From assembly GCF_016765675.1 (NCBI RefSeq), contig NZ_JAESWB010000371.1, positions 184,877 to 248,876 on the forward strand: a stretch of 64,000 nucleotides of DNA. Direction: 5' to 3'. The notes under the pieces were generated by a model. The model was not told where the DNA came from and did no database searches. It saw only the letters and a list, made by a program, of their open reading frames with translations. This DNA comes from Neobacillus paridis. GTDB taxonomy: Bacteria; Bacillota; Bacilli; Bacillales; Cytobacillaceae. Shown piece after piece: positions 33,724 to 43,500 of the stretch. Position 1 is the stretch's first letter. Every line of letters starts with the position of its first letter. A program made the position numbers and the translations under genes.

Positions 33724-33784
33724 GTGCCCCTCTAGGGTCACTTCGAAACAGGCACATATTTCTACATATAACGTTCATATTATA
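33724..33784 (-). promoter_or_regulatory. tagO promoter region and leader hairpin
   Basis: On the minus strand TG-C-TATAAT (TATAAT at 33779-33784) is an extended -10 without a good -35. Downstream GTGACCC and GGGGCAC form a small hairpin (33724-33740) in the leader. Confidence 0.4.
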
Positions 33785-33891
33785 GCACACATTTTTCATT
33801 TTGGGATAAAACATAGCCATTATCGTTTTATTTCAGTAATATATTTTTGAGACCCATAAGGATAGACGGATTTAATCTGCTAAAGTTTCAC

Positions 33892-34623
33892 TTATTTCGA
33901 CAATTTTATTTTAATCATTTTTCCTAAAAATTTCGGCAGCGCCAGCATTCTTTTCCATCTTGTCGGCTGCATCAGCAACCGATAAAACCATTCCAAATTT
34001 AATCTCCGCCAAAATAACGGTGCCCGCTTTACTTCCCCCGCCAACACATCAATACTGCCACCAACCCCAATAAACAGTCCTTTTGAAAACTGCGGTAAAT
34101 TTTCAAAAATCCATTTTTCCTGTTTTGGAAAACCCAAGGCAACGAACACAATATCCGGGTTCGCAGCCTTTATTTCCTCTGTAACAGTAGGATCCTGCCA
34201 ATCAAAGAAGCCATGATGGCTTCCAGCAATCTGCAGCTGCGGATAGTTGCTGCGAATATTCTCGACCGCCTTTTGATTGGTCTCCGGCTTGCCGCCAAGA
34301 AGATAAATCCGCCACTTCCGCTCATTGCCAAGCTCCAGCAGGCGCACCGTTAAGTCAAATCCGGCCACACGTTCTTGAATCGGGTTATTTAGGATCTTGG
34401 AGGCGATCACAATACCGATACCATCTGGAACTACCAGGTCGGCAGCTTGAACAATCGACTTATACTCAGGATGCCCGTCAGCGTACATGACAATTTCCGG
34501 GTTAGCGGTGACGATAAATGCTTTCTGTTGGCTTTTAATATACTCCTCAAGTTGAGCCACGACGTCATCAAACGATTTATTGACAAAGTGAATTCCTAAT
34601 ATCGGGACTAGATTTGTTTCCAT
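33892..34623 (-). CDS. tagA: N-acetylmannosaminyltransferase TagA
   Basis: TagA adds ManNAc from UDP-ManNAc to GlcNAc-PP-undecaprenol, completing the linkage disaccharide. The 243-residue protein matches the WecG/TagA/CpsF family: FIVTANPEIVMYADGHPEYK, VPDGIGIVIASK, RVAGFDLTVRLLE, FLLGG-like YLLGGKPET, FVALGFPKQEKWIFEN and GVGGSIDVLAGEVKRAP, with a C-terminal basic membrane-binding end. The catalytic Asp is probably in PDGIG. It has its own leader and is not coupled to tagO (190-bp gap). No UDP-GlcNAc 2-epimerase gene lies in the window. Confidence 0.94.
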   Translation of the reverse strand: METNLVPILGIHFVNKSFDDVVAQLEEYIKSQQKAFIVTANPEIVMYADGHPEYKSIVQAADLVVPDGIGIVIASKILNNPIQERVAGFDLTVRLLELGNERKWRIYLLGGKPETNQKAVENIRSNYPQLQIAGSHHGFFDWQDPTVTEEIKAANPDIVFVALGFPKQEKWIFENLPQFSKGLFIGVGGSIDVLAGEVKRAPLFWRRLNLEWFYRLLMQPTRWKRMLALPKFLGKMIKIKLSK

Positions 34624-34666
34624 TACGAAAAAACCTCTTTATCTGAATTTCATTGTCCAAAAAGAA

Positions 34667-34693
34667 AACCTAAACAGCACGGCCATTTAGGTT
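34667..34693 (-). terminator. tagH terminator
   Basis: AACCTAAA and TTTAGGTT arms with an 11-nt loop and a T-rich tail on the minus strand, between tagH and tagA. Confidence 0.75.
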
Positions 34694-34718
34694 ATGATAT
34701 TATCTGGGTCAATAAGCG

Positions 34719-35519
34719 TTAAATGGTGGCCAGCCCTCTTTGTTTTTGCATCACTTTTTCGCGGAATTTCTTTTGTTCCTCATTGGACATCGATTTATAT
34801 TTCTTTAGGAACTTCTCGTATTGCGGAATCACCTCTGGAACAGGGCCATATTGTTTAATTTCGCCATATTCCAGCCAAATGGCCGTTTCACAAAATTCCT
34901 TAATTTGTCCCATTGAATGGCTGACAAAGAATATCGTTTTTCCTTTTTCTTTAAACTCAAACATCTTGTTCTTGGATTTTTGTGCAAAAACCTGGTCCCC
35001 TACCGACAAGGCCTCGTCAACAATCAGAATATCTGGATTAACGGTAACGGAAATGGCAAAACCGAGTCGTGACTTCATCCCGCTAGAATATTTTTTTACC
35101 GGTTGATCAATAAATTTGCCAATATCGGCAAATTCAATAATTTCCGGCTCCATCGCCTGAATTTCCTTCTTTTTAAAGCCGAGCATTAAACATTTTAATT
35201 CAATGTTTTCCCGCCCTGTTAATTGGTTATTCAGCCCCGATGAAATCGCAATAATCGATGTTTGTCCAACGGTTTCGACTGTTCCCGTGGTAGGGGGGAT
35301 TACACCGGCAATGATATTCGATAAAGTGGACTTTCCTGAACCATTCACCCCAACTAAACCAACGACATCACCTTGTTTGGCGGTAAAAGAAATATCCTGC
35401 AAAGCATAGAAATCTTCCCCATAACCACCCGGCAAGATTAAATCGAGCAATTTCTCCGTCGGCTTTGTATGCATCTTATATTTTTTATAGACATTCTTGA
35501 CAATTACGGATTCAGTCAT
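34719..35519 (-). CDS. tagH: Teichoic acid exporter ATPase TagH (short form)
   Basis: TagH powers export of wall teichoic acid together with TagG. The 266-residue protein has Walker A VGVNGSGKST (about residues 56-65), the signature KYSSGMKSRLGFA, Walker B DILIVDEALSVGD and the switch His in FVSHS, all characteristic of polysaccharide/teichoic acid ABC ATPases. B. subtilis TagH is about twice as long with a C-terminal extension that is absent here. The TagG gene is 36 bp upstream in the same operon. Confidence 0.93.
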   Translation of the reverse strand: MTESVIVKNVYKKYKMHTKPTEKLLDLILPGGYGEDFYALQDISFTAKQGDVVGLVGVNGSGKSTLSNIIAGVIPPTTGTVETVGQTSIIAISSGLNNQLTGRENIELKCLMLGFKKKEIQAMEPEIIEFADIGKFIDQPVKKYSSGMKSRLGFAISVTVNPDILIVDEALSVGDQVFAQKSKNKMFEFKEKGKTIFFVSHSMGQIKEFCETAIWLEYGEIKQYGPVPEVIPQYEKFLKKYKSMSNEEQKKFREKVMQKQRGLATI

Positions 35520-35555
35520 TAAGAATCACCTCAATTTTAAGCACAAGCTAAGCTT

Positions 35556-36386
35556 CTATAAATAATCGACAAACCGATTTCTAAATTTTAAATGCAGCAC
35601 TGAGCCAATGATGAAAAAGACAAGTGTAATTCCCCAGAAATATAAGGTCATGGAAGGGTATTCCCAAATATACCATGATGTTCCCAATAATGACGCCCGA
35701 TACCCCTCCACAATATAATATAACGGATTTAATTTTAATAAAAAAGTCAAATCGACATGATGAAATTCCAATTTGTCCCTATGCCATAACAGCGGTGTTA
35801 AGTATAGCAGCATTCTGGTAATAGACTGAATAAGTTGCTGGACATCTCTGATGATTGTTGCCAAAGTCGATGTAATAAGTGCAAGCGCCAACAGGAAAAT
35901 GAGTGTTGCCAGCATAAAATAAGGCAGTTGAATAAAATAAGCCGATATTTTAAACTGGGTAAATTGTAAAATAATCGTGATCAAAGCGACAAGCATTAAA
36001 TGCGAATAAAACCCAGCCATAATGACATAGGAAGGAATGGCACTCATCGGGAAACTCATTTTGGCAATTAACTGAATTCTTGAATAAATTGATCTGGAAG
36101 TGCTGGTGATCATTGGATTCACAAAAAACCACACGACCATCCCTGTTGCCATCCAAATAAAAAACGGCGCTTGAACCCCATTTTCCAAGGGGATTTTTTG
36201 CCCGCCACGGATTCCGATTCCAAAGACAAACCAATAAATGGCCAACTGGATGGCAGGATTTAATATCTCCCAGAACCTTCCTAAATAATTGTTGACATTG
36301 GCACTTTTCATTTCAAAAGCAGACAATCTTAAGATCAGATAAAAGGAACTAATTTGCTCCTTTATGATAGTGATCATTGACTTCAT
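35556..36386 (-). CDS. tagG: Teichoic acid exporter permease TagG
   Basis: The 276-residue ABC-2 type permease has about six membrane helices and the family features NNYLGRFWEILNPAIQLAIY near the N-terminus and LLYLTPLLWHRD before the LNPLYYIVEGYR motif. With TagH it flips undecaprenyl-linked teichoic acid to the outer face. AAGGAAGGA lies 10 bp before ATG 36386. A small AACAAG-TATAAC-CTTGTT dyad (36407-36424) lies in the leader. Confidence 0.94.
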   Translation of the reverse strand: MKSMITIIKEQISSFYLILRLSAFEMKSANVNNYLGRFWEILNPAIQLAIYWFVFGIGIRGGQKIPLENGVQAPFFIWMATGMVVWFFVNPMITSTSRSIYSRIQLIAKMSFPMSAIPSYVIMAGFYSHLMLVALITIILQFTQFKISAYFIQLPYFMLATLIFLLALALITSTLATIIRDVQQLIQSITRMLLYLTPLLWHRDKLEFHHVDLTFLLKLNPLYYIVEGYRASLLGTSWYIWEYPSMTLYFWGITLVFFIIGSVLHLKFRNRFVDYL

Positions 36387-36465
36387 GAAAAATTAGTCCT
36401 TCCTTTAACAAGTATAACCTTGTTCATTATACATTAATTTCTCCAAATGGGCATTATAAATAACA

Positions 36466-36496
36466 AAGCTTCGAGCAATGAACAATCTCGAAGCTT
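36466..36496 (-). terminator. Terminator of tagD-glycerophosphotransferase unit
   Basis: AAGCTTCGAG and CTCGAAGCTT perfect 10-bp arms with an 11-nt loop, 5 bp past the stop. Confidence 0.8.
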
Positions 36497-36500
36497 CTGT

Positions 36501-37709
36501 TCAACTGTAATCGTGCAATTTTTCATAAGCTTGAGGGCTGCTTTTTTCTTGAAATAAATAGCGAACCAAGTTGGCGCTTGAATGGCCATTGGAGTATTTA
36601 TTCCATTGCTTGGCATATTGGTCGATTTTATTAAAGTTAAAGTTATTTTCCTTAATTAAGTTAATAATGGAATCAGTATCTTTCACGATCGGACCTGGCA
36701 AGTTTGCCGGAAATTCGTCTAGGAGCCCGCGTTTCGCTTTATACTCCTCCAAATCATACGTAAAAAAGATCATCGGACGATGTAACAAAGAAAACTCAAA
36801 CGGGATCGACGAATAGTCGGTAATTAATATATCAGCAACCAACAGCAGCTCATTGATTTCATATTCATCAGATGAAAAATCATATAAAAAGTCTGGCATA
36901 AAATCATCCAAATATAACGAAGTTCTCACAGCCGGATGTAGCCTTAACATTAAAATAAAATCATCACCCAGCTTCTGACGCATTTTTTTTATATCCAAAT
37001 GCAGTGAAAATTCATTCAACTCCGTATCACGATAGGTCGGAGCATAAAGAATTAGTTTTTTTCCGGCCCATTCAGGAAATTTACTCAATAGAGTTTCCAT
37101 GGCCCGTTGTTTTGCCGCTTCGTTGAAAAAGAAATCAGTTCTTGGAACGCCTGTTCTCAAAATATGGTTTTCATTCAGCCCAAAAGATCTGATAAAGGTC
37201 TCAGCCATCACATCCGAACCAACCACCACTTTATCAAACCGGTTGTACACTTGCTGAAAGCGTCGATTGGCCCGCTTGCTGCGATATTTTACCGATTCAT
37301 CTTCAAGTCCGAATTTTTTTAACGCTCCTGAAGCATGCCATAACTGAATACACTCCACTTCCGGTTTAAAGCGGACAGAAGCTAAAAAGCCAAAATAATT
37401 ATCGATTAAAATATATCGTGAAGTCGCCAAATGATAAATCGACCTGCACCAGTCCAATACATTCGCTGTTTCCAACGGAATCGTTGTTACACCCTGGTAT
37501 TCCCTAAATTTTTTAATCGCTTTTCCTTTGCACAGAAATACTACTTCTGTGTGGATGTTTTGCCGTTGCATTTCCTCAAAGACATAATAACTGTTATCGC
37601 CGAAGCTGATGACAAAAGTTGTTTTATCTTTAAGCGGCAGGTGATGAAAGAGTGAAAATACGCACTTAAAGACAAACAAATACAAAGAAATGGCTAGTTC
37701 TCTAGCCAT
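36501..37709 (-). CDS. CDP-glycerol glycerophosphotransferase, TagB-like
   Basis: The 402-residue protein is a single CDP-glycerol:glycerophosphotransferase (PF04464-type) domain. The two conserved His motifs are recognisable: WHASGALKKFG (where relatives have WHGTPLK) and the second His region RLHPAVRTSLY. ILITDYSSIPFEF and LPGPIV are typical. The short length and direct coupling to tagD point to TagB, the primase that adds the first glycerol phosphate. The start ATG overlaps the tagD stop by 8 bp, implying translational coupling. The change from HGTP to HASG next to the catalytic His is noted; B. subtilis TagB is also divergent there as far as I recall. Confidence 0.8.
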   Translation of the reverse strand: MARELAISLYLFVFKCVFSLFHHLPLKDKTTFVISFGDNSYYVFEEMQRQNIHTEVVFLCKGKAIKKFREYQGVTTIPLETANVLDWCRSIYHLATSRYILIDNYFGFLASVRFKPEVECIQLWHASGALKKFGLEDESVKYRSKRANRRFQQVYNRFDKVVVGSDVMAETFIRSFGLNENHILRTGVPRTDFFFNEAAKQRAMETLLSKFPEWAGKKLILYAPTYRDTELNEFSLHLDIKKMRQKLGDDFILMLRLHPAVRTSLYLDDFMPDFLYDFSSDEYEINELLLVADILITDYSSIPFEFSLLHRPMIFFTYDLEEYKAKRGLLDEFPANLPGPIVKDTDSIINLIKENNFNFNKIDQYAKQWNKYSNGHSSANLVRYLFQEKSSPQAYEKLHDYS

Positions 37710-38100
37710 TCTTTACCATGTTCAAATCTGTTTTAATTTTGGTAGTGGAAATGCCGACTGTTCTTGGTAAGTAAATCACTTCACAATAATCTTTGAGGAA
37801 ATCAAATTTTCCTTCCCAATCATCGCCCATGACGAAGATATCAACATTGTGTTTAATGACATCTTGAATCTTTTGATCCCAGGTTTGTTCTGGAATCACT
37901 TCATCCACATAACGGATCGATTCAAGGATCAACTTTCGATTTTCATAACTGTGATAGGCTTCTTTATGCTTCCCTTTATTAAATTCATCAGTCGACAGAC
38001 CGACAATCAAATAGTCGCCTAACTCTCTAGCACGTCTCAATAAGTTAACATGACCAAAATGAAGCAAATCGTATGTTCCGTACGTTATTACTTTTTTCAT
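37702..38100 (-). CDS. tagD: Glycerol-3-phosphate cytidylyltransferase TagD
   Basis: TagD makes CDP-glycerol from CTP and glycerol-3-phosphate, the donor for every glycerophosphotransferase in this window. The 132-residue enzyme shows TYGTYDLLHFGHVNLLRRA with the HxGH nucleotide-binding motif, the RYVDEVIPE block and GISTTKIK (the RTxGISTT motif). Length is the same as in B. subtilis (129). GGAGGAAA precedes ATG 38100. A good sigma-A promoter lies at 38190-38218. Confidence 0.96.
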   Translation of the reverse strand: MKKVITYGTYDLLHFGHVNLLRRARELGDYLIVGLSTDEFNKGKHKEAYHSYENRKLILESIRYVDEVIPEQTWDQKIQDVIKHNVDIFVMGDDWEGKFDFLKDYCEVIYLPRTVGISTTKIKTDLNMVKNG

Positions 38101-38189
38101 TAGAGATTTCCTCCTAATATTATTGTTGGAAATAATCCGTTATTTATTCAATAAAAGTCGAATTTTGTTCTGTCAATTGTCACCACACT

Positions 38190-38218
38190 ATTATAAAACT
38201 ACCACTCTTAAATTTCAA
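38190..38218 (-). promoter_or_regulatory. Sigma-A promoter of tagD
   Basis: On the minus strand TTGAAA (38213-38218), a 17-bp spacer and TATAAT (38190-38195) form a near-consensus promoter, 90 bp before the tagD start. Confidence 0.75.
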
Positions 38219-38275
38219 TCCTTTCTTTCCCAATAAATACCCAATTATAATCAGGAAACTCCTGAACAAAAAGAA

Positions 38276-38304
38276 TCAGGCACCATGTGAAACACGGTGC
38301 CTGA
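38276..38304 (-). terminator. Terminator of the glucosaminidase gene
   Basis: TCAGGCACC and GGTGCCTGA arms with an 11-nt loop and TTCTTTTTG on the minus strand. The arms share GGTGCCTGA with the repeats at 16560 and 16662. Confidence 0.8.
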
Positions 38305-38313
38305 ATTTCCCGA

Positions 38314-40089
38314 TTAAGGAAGTTCTCTTTTGATGTACGATTTGCTTACCCAGCCTGTTTTACCATTAGACATATTTACCTTGTACCATTTTTTCGTTGC
38401 ATCCTCCATCAGCTTATGTTCTTTGTCTAATGCTAACGAAACATATTGATTTAGTTTAAAGTCACCAATATCTTCGCCAGTTGTTGAAGGGGTGGAACGA
38501 ATATTTAAGGATGATGCATTGACAACTCTTCCCAAGTTATAGACGGAAATATAATTTTTGTATGATGAAAAACTAATATTCGAAAGTGTGTACGTTTTTT
38601 GGTTGTAACCCACTTTCACATGAAAATTATTTGTCTTTTCAAGCAATGTAAAAATTTTACCTTTTTTAATGGTGCTGGATAAATCTTTTTTGGCAATCGC
38701 TTGAATTCCTGCAGGGAATTTATCACTGCCAGACGGAATTGCCGGTATGGAAGGATAATTTGTATTGATTTTCGGGTTTTCATACGTTTTTTTATTAAAT
38801 GCTATGATTTTTTGCATATGAGCGGCAATCTTATTTCCCCAATTTTCGTCACTGGCATACCAATAGTTCATCCCGATGCTCTTGCTGGCAATCGTCTTTC
38901 CCTTAGAATCCTTCGTCTTATAGCCAAGCATCGCCCCTTCAAAATGGGTCCCGTTTGGATTTAAATAATCAGCTTTCATTTTTTGGGCAACATAATTAAT
39001 GCATTGTTCCACGGAGGAAAACCGATAGGCACCGACAAATGGGGCAGCATCATAGGCCCCATAGCCAAACAGATTATTTTTTCCAATTGAGATATTAGAA
39101 GTACCGAATGCACTTTCATGGATGGCATGAGCAGCTAAATACAGAGCGTTGACACCATAGGTATTTCCGGCATTGATAAATGCCTGCCCTTTATTAAGCA
39201 GGACGCTTTTAGACCCATAACGTTTATAATTCGCCGCAATGTAGGCATTGATCTGCTGCGCTGTTACCGTTGATTTCGTCCTCAAATCAATAAAACGATA
39301 GTCAGTTAAATCATATTGCTTTAAATACTGATAATAAACATAACCAGTTTTTCCGCGATACGTTACCTTATACCAGTCACCATTTAATATCTCGGAAGAC
39401 TTTACAGTGGTCCCTTTAGGAATTGTAATCAAAACGCTGGTTCCTTCTGGGGATTCACGCAAATTTAAATTGGCCGTCACCAAATGTGTTTTTTCTTCTT
39501 TTGGTGTTTCAGCAGGTTTGTCATTAGGTTTCGTGGTCTTACTGACATCACTGCTATAGACATAGTAGTATTTATTTTTATAAGAAACCCGATACCAAGT
39601 CTGTCCCATGCTGTTCAAAACTCGCTGTGTCGAGTATAAAACCGTTTTACTTGGAACCGTTACCATTGCCTTTTTTGTATTTGGCGCTGCATAAAGTCTG
39701 GCTGTCTTTTTCGTAGAATAATAAGTACCTAGAGTTTTTGTATAAACATTATATTCTTTGATGTAGTCACCGCTGACCCAGCCGGATTTCGTGATATTTT
39801 TCCCTTTTGATTTATATGTATAAGATACTTTATACCAGCTTCCCTGTTTTTGGGATGAAGTAACTGTTTTTCCTTTTGGAATCGTAAGAACCGTTTTGCT
39901 CTTCGTACTTGGACTTGTACGCAAGCGTAAGTTAGCAGTTGTTTGATAAGAAGTTTTACTAAACTTAACCAGGCTTGCAGCTTCTGCATGGTCAATACTT
40001 TTAGATAGAAGCGGTATTATCGTACAAGTGCTGTAACTGCCAAATAAAAGACTTGTTGACAAAACCGCCACTTTGCCAATGTTTTTCAA
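38314..40089 (-). CDS. Secreted SH3b-domain N-acetylglucosaminidase (autolysin)
   Basis: The product has a signal peptide and three N-terminal SH3b cell-wall-binding modules (about residues 50-115, 125-185 and 205-260). These are followed by a glucosaminidase domain at about 295-435 with the catalytic Glu in HAIHESAFGTS (about 325). Further repeats end with a C-terminal SH3b module (RSTPSTTGEDI to WVSKSYIKRELP). It cleaves the GlcNAc side of peptidoglycan glycan strands, like LytD/LytG relatives. The open frame begins at GTG 40098, but AAGGAAGTGA is best spaced for TTG 40089, giving MKNIGKVAVLS as the signal start. Residue numbers count from GTG. Confidence 0.9.
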   Translation of the reverse strand: MKNIGKVAVLSTSLLFGSYSTCTIIPLLSKSIDHAEAASLVKFSKTSYQTTANLRLRTSPSTKSKTVLTIPKGKTVTSSQKQGSWYKVSYTYKSKGKNITKSGWVSGDYIKEYNVYTKTLGTYYSTKKTARLYAAPNTKKAMVTVPSKTVLYSTQRVLNSMGQTWYRVSYKNKYYYVYSSDVSKTTKPNDKPAETPKEEKTHLVTANLNLRESPEGTSVLITIPKGTTVKSSEILNGDWYKVTYRGKTGYVYYQYLKQYDLTDYRFIDLRTKSTVTAQQINAYIAANYKRYGSKSVLLNKGQAFINAGNTYGVNALYLAAHAIHESAFGTSNISIGKNNLFGYGAYDAAPFVGAYRFSSVEQCINYVAQKMKADYLNPNGTHFEGAMLGYKTKDSKGKTIASKSIGMNYWYASDENWGNKIAAHMQKIIAFNKKTYENPKINTNYPSIPAIPSGSDKFPAGIQAIAKKDLSSTIKKGKIFTLLEKTNNFHVKVGYNQKTYTLSNISFSSYKNYISVYNLGRVVNASSLNIRSTPSTTGEDIGDFKLNQYVSLALDKEHKLMEDATKKWYKVNMSNGKTGWVSKSYIKRELP

Positions 40090-40280
40090 TGAAATCACTT
40101 CCTTTTCTCTCTATTTCTCTACCTTTCTACAGGAATCTACAATTCTAGTAAATGAAAAATGGAAAAATACCGCGAATTAACTCTTATTATCTCGTATTAC
40201 GTAAAAAAATTAAATAGATCGCTTGGAATTAGTTCCATCAAGTCGAGAAAATAGGTGCTTTTTCCTATACATAAATGTAG

Positions 40281-40319
40281 ACTCGCCGATTGGCAAGTCC
40301 GTAAGTACGGTTCATGAGG
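40281..40319 (+). repeat. 39-bp dispersed repeat, copy 1
   Basis: Begins ACTCGCCGATTGGCAAGTCC and ends ACGGTTCATGAGG. It matches 46797-46835 at 33 of 39 positions. CCGTA-AG-TACGG forms a small hairpin in this copy. It directly abuts the 21-bp tandem repeats. Confidence 0.7.
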
Positions 40320-40320
40320 G

Positions 40321-40404
40321 TTTACCCGTCTGTTTTGCGGATTTACCCGTCGAAAATGGAGAATTACCCGTCTAATTGTTGAATTTACCCGTCTAACCAT
40401 TCGA
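40321..40404 (+). repeat. Four 21-bp tandem repeats, core TTTACCCGTC
   Basis: The ACCCGTC core starts at 40324, 40345, 40366 and 40387, exactly 21 bp apart. The first ten bases of each unit are conserved (TTTACCCGTC or ATTACCCGTC) and the other eleven vary. On the minus strand the core reads GACGGGTAAA. All copies fall on the same helix face. Confidence 0.8.
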
Positions 40405-40429
40405 ACTGGTAAAATAACTCAAAAAAAAT

Positions 40430-40452
40430 ACCACAGTATCAATGACTGTGGT
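40430..40452 (-). terminator. Terminator of the 1194-aa teichoic acid gene
   Basis: ACCACAGT and ACTGTGGT arms with a 7-nt loop and a TTTTTTTT tail on the minus strand. Confidence 0.85.
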
Positions 40453-40554
40453 GTGAGTACCTATTGATATTTTTATCCCAATTAACAGGCAGTACCCCGT
40501 TAACTAGTGGAAGCTTCACTTTATGAAAGCGGAATTGGGTTTGCCTGCGTCTTG

Positions 40555-43500
40555 TTATTCGAAAATCTTATAAAACGTCCCCATTGCTCGATGATTGTAT
40601 TCACTTGGTACAAATACATCCATGTTATAATGAGATTCTTTATCAGCCATCTGCCGTAAGCCGGTTTCAAGACCCTCTATGCTATTTTCAACTAAAAGAC
40701 CGTAGCGCCCATCTTCAAGAACGGTCCGGTTGGCAACAATGTCCGTTGCGATGATTTTCATTCCATGGGTCATTGCCTCAAGCAAAACCATTGGCTGTCC
40801 TTCATAATGTGAGGACAAAACAAAGCAATCACATTGTTTCATCAGATGGAACGGATTTTCAACCTGTCCGGTCAAATACACATCATTCTCAAGCCCCAGT
40901 TCTGATATTAAAGCTTCCAAATCATTCCGAAGCGGGCCTTCACCTAAAATATAAAGCTTTGCATTCCTTACGTCTTGACGAAAACGGGCAAAAGCTCTAA
41001 TCAAATTATCTTGGCCTTTTTCCGGTGAAAGCCTCCCCATATTTATAAAGTTATAATTATCGCTTGTCGGGGCAGGAATAAACCGGTTTCCTTGGTGTAT
41101 TCCCAAGGTCATGATATGTTCGAATGATCGTTTCTTCAACCAGCCAACAGGTTTATTTTCATAACTGAAATGGAAATACACATCATCAATATTTCTTGCC
41201 TCCCGATCAATAGTTACACTTTTTCCATTATAGTCTCCGAATTCAGGCAATACTTTTGCAGAGGCGGAATCAGGAAGAGTGTTCCAGATGACATCATCAT
41301 CCACTAATCGAATCACGGCTGTTTTTTTCACTTCCTTTGTGGTAAAGAAAATCGGCTCAGTAATGATCGTAAAGGCTCTTTGATCAAGCCAGCCGATTTT
41401 TTTTCCGTTATTGTAGAAAAAGTAATAGGTTCCTTTCGCCGTCCTGGCACTATTTGTAACAATCACTTTTGCATCCAGAAGTTCAATGGCCTCCATCACC
41501 TTTTTACAGCCGGGATTGGGATAAGGTTTTGACCAAATGGTAAATTTCCCCGGATCTGTTATCGCCGCAAGCTCATATAAATTTCTTTCTTCCAATATCC
41601 GATTGGAGACAAGGGTTTGATGTTTCTTATAAGTAAGCAGTTGATAGACCGTCGTTTTCAAGCTGGCTAAAGCTGTTTCTTGCAAGTTAGATAATGCGGA
41701 AGATTCAATCCAGCCAATGACCGTACCATTGAGAGAAAACCGGCTATAAACACCGTGAAAGGTCCGTGCCTCCCTATCAACCTTTACCAGTTTTCCTTGA
41801 TATTCTTTAGCGGCAGATATTTTTTTGATTCCTTCCGTTTTGTACGGCTGATTCCAAATGTCCTGACCTAGTACATAACTGATGATCGCTAATTTATTCA
41901 CTTTCATTTCAGAGAGGATTCGGTCAGGTAAAAGCTCGAAACATTCTTGATCCAGCCAGCCAACAATCCGGTCTCCAATCGAAAATTTATAATATATTTT
42001 TGCCCCGGCATGAGCTTTCCGTATAATCGTTGCCTCTTTTTGCAAAAAATCATTAACTGGGGCGATTTTCTTGGCACCGCTAATTCCAGGAGGACGATTC
42101 CAGACAAAATGGTCTTTCCCCATCCTAATCATGGCCGGAGACTTGAAAACCACATTACTAATGATCGAAGCGGATAGAGCAGTTCCTTGTTCTTCCGGCT
42201 GAACGGACGGATTGTCATCCGCTAAACGTAAGATTTTTTCATAATTGATGGAATTCATGACATAATCAAATTTTTCTTCATCCGCATATTGGCCTAAGTT
42301 TTGTTTATTGACCTCCATTGTTCCCAGGGAAACACTGACCAGTTTATCAAACCGATGATAAACAGAAAACAGCCCTCTTAAATTAATCCGATGCGGTTTG
42401 CGACCATTAATCGTCCGCTCGCTGTCAGCCAATAGATTATTATGCATATAACAGATTTTTTTCTTGGCATCAGCGGCAAGGATGTATTTTGCCCAATATA
42501 AGCTATAGCCGCTGAAATCGATCACATAATCAAATTGCGCACGCCCAAAAAGACGTCGGAAATCCCTTTTATAGGCATTCTCCGGATAAAGCCTTTTTGT
42601 AAAACGAGTATGGACCCCACGGTTATGAATCCATTTATCGCGGTATACCTCCACAAAGCTATAGGCCGGCTGTCCTGTGCGAAACAAAAAGCGGGCGTTT
42701 TTATTGACCTTAGCGATATTATTTAATACTTCTTTTGAATTCGCTGGCTGCATAAATATACTGACATCAAACTGTTGAAAATCGATATTATCCATCAAAT
42801 TGATAAATGAAGTGGTGATCCCATTGTTTCGCATTCCACCGGGATAGATAAGAACTTTTTTCTTTTCCTCTGCCAACGGTTTAATGACATTCAATACGGT
42901 CTCTGCTTGTTTAAATATATAGTTAACAATTCGTTCGGTTACATTTCCATCATCATGTTTAGTAAATCTCTTTTTGGCCTGTTGATAAACTTCTTGATAC
43001 TCATCCTTTATTTGGTCGAGCTCCCGAATAGCCATTGCCACTTCTTGAATGGTAAACAAGGTTGGACCCGGTAATTCATCATCGCGTAAATAGCGGCCTC
43101 TTTCTTCGTTATAATCATCATAGTCCCAAACATAAAAAAGAATCGGTTTATTGGTTACCAAAAAATCAAAAAAGATGCTGGAATAATCGGTGATTAATAC
43201 ATCTGCCATACTTAACAGTTCGTTTGTGTCCATATAATCGGGGATGAGAATCTCCTTAATTTCGAGATAATTTTTGGCTGTATCATATAAAAAAGGATGC
43301 ACCTTGATGAGTAAATTATAGCTTTCTCCTATCATGTCCTGCAGATAGGCGATATCGGCAATAATTTGGAGCATATCATTTTTAGCTTTTGCGATATTGC
43401 TTCCCTTCCACGTCGGAGCGTACAAAATCGTCTGTTTGTTCGCGTCAATGGCTAACCCTAATTGTGATAAATAGCCTTTCACTTTCTCGGGATTGCTTTG

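Larger units (their letters stand above)
40090..40554. other. Intergenic region with two repeat types
   Basis: The 465 bp between the autolysin start and the 1194-aa gene contain a 39-bp dispersed repeat, four 21-bp tandem units and a terminator, listed separately. A frame at 40197-40400 on the minus strand runs through the repeats and gives repeated RRVN; it has no good ribosome-binding site and I do not treat it as a gene. Confidence 0.6.

Noticed and set aside
34719..36386. ABC transporter tagGH as the missing lantibiotic immunity exporter
   Set aside because: Motifs and position among tag genes identify it as the teichoic acid exporter; it lies 20 kb from the lan element.
40197..40400. 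Frame of 67 codons on the minus strand with repeated RRVN
   Set aside because: The repeat arises because the DNA period of 21 bp equals seven codons. There is no good ribosome-binding site and the frame runs across a dispersed repeat.
40321..40404. Possible CRISPR array
   Set aside because: The repeat core is only about 10 bp with 11-bp spacers, there are four units and no cas genes.
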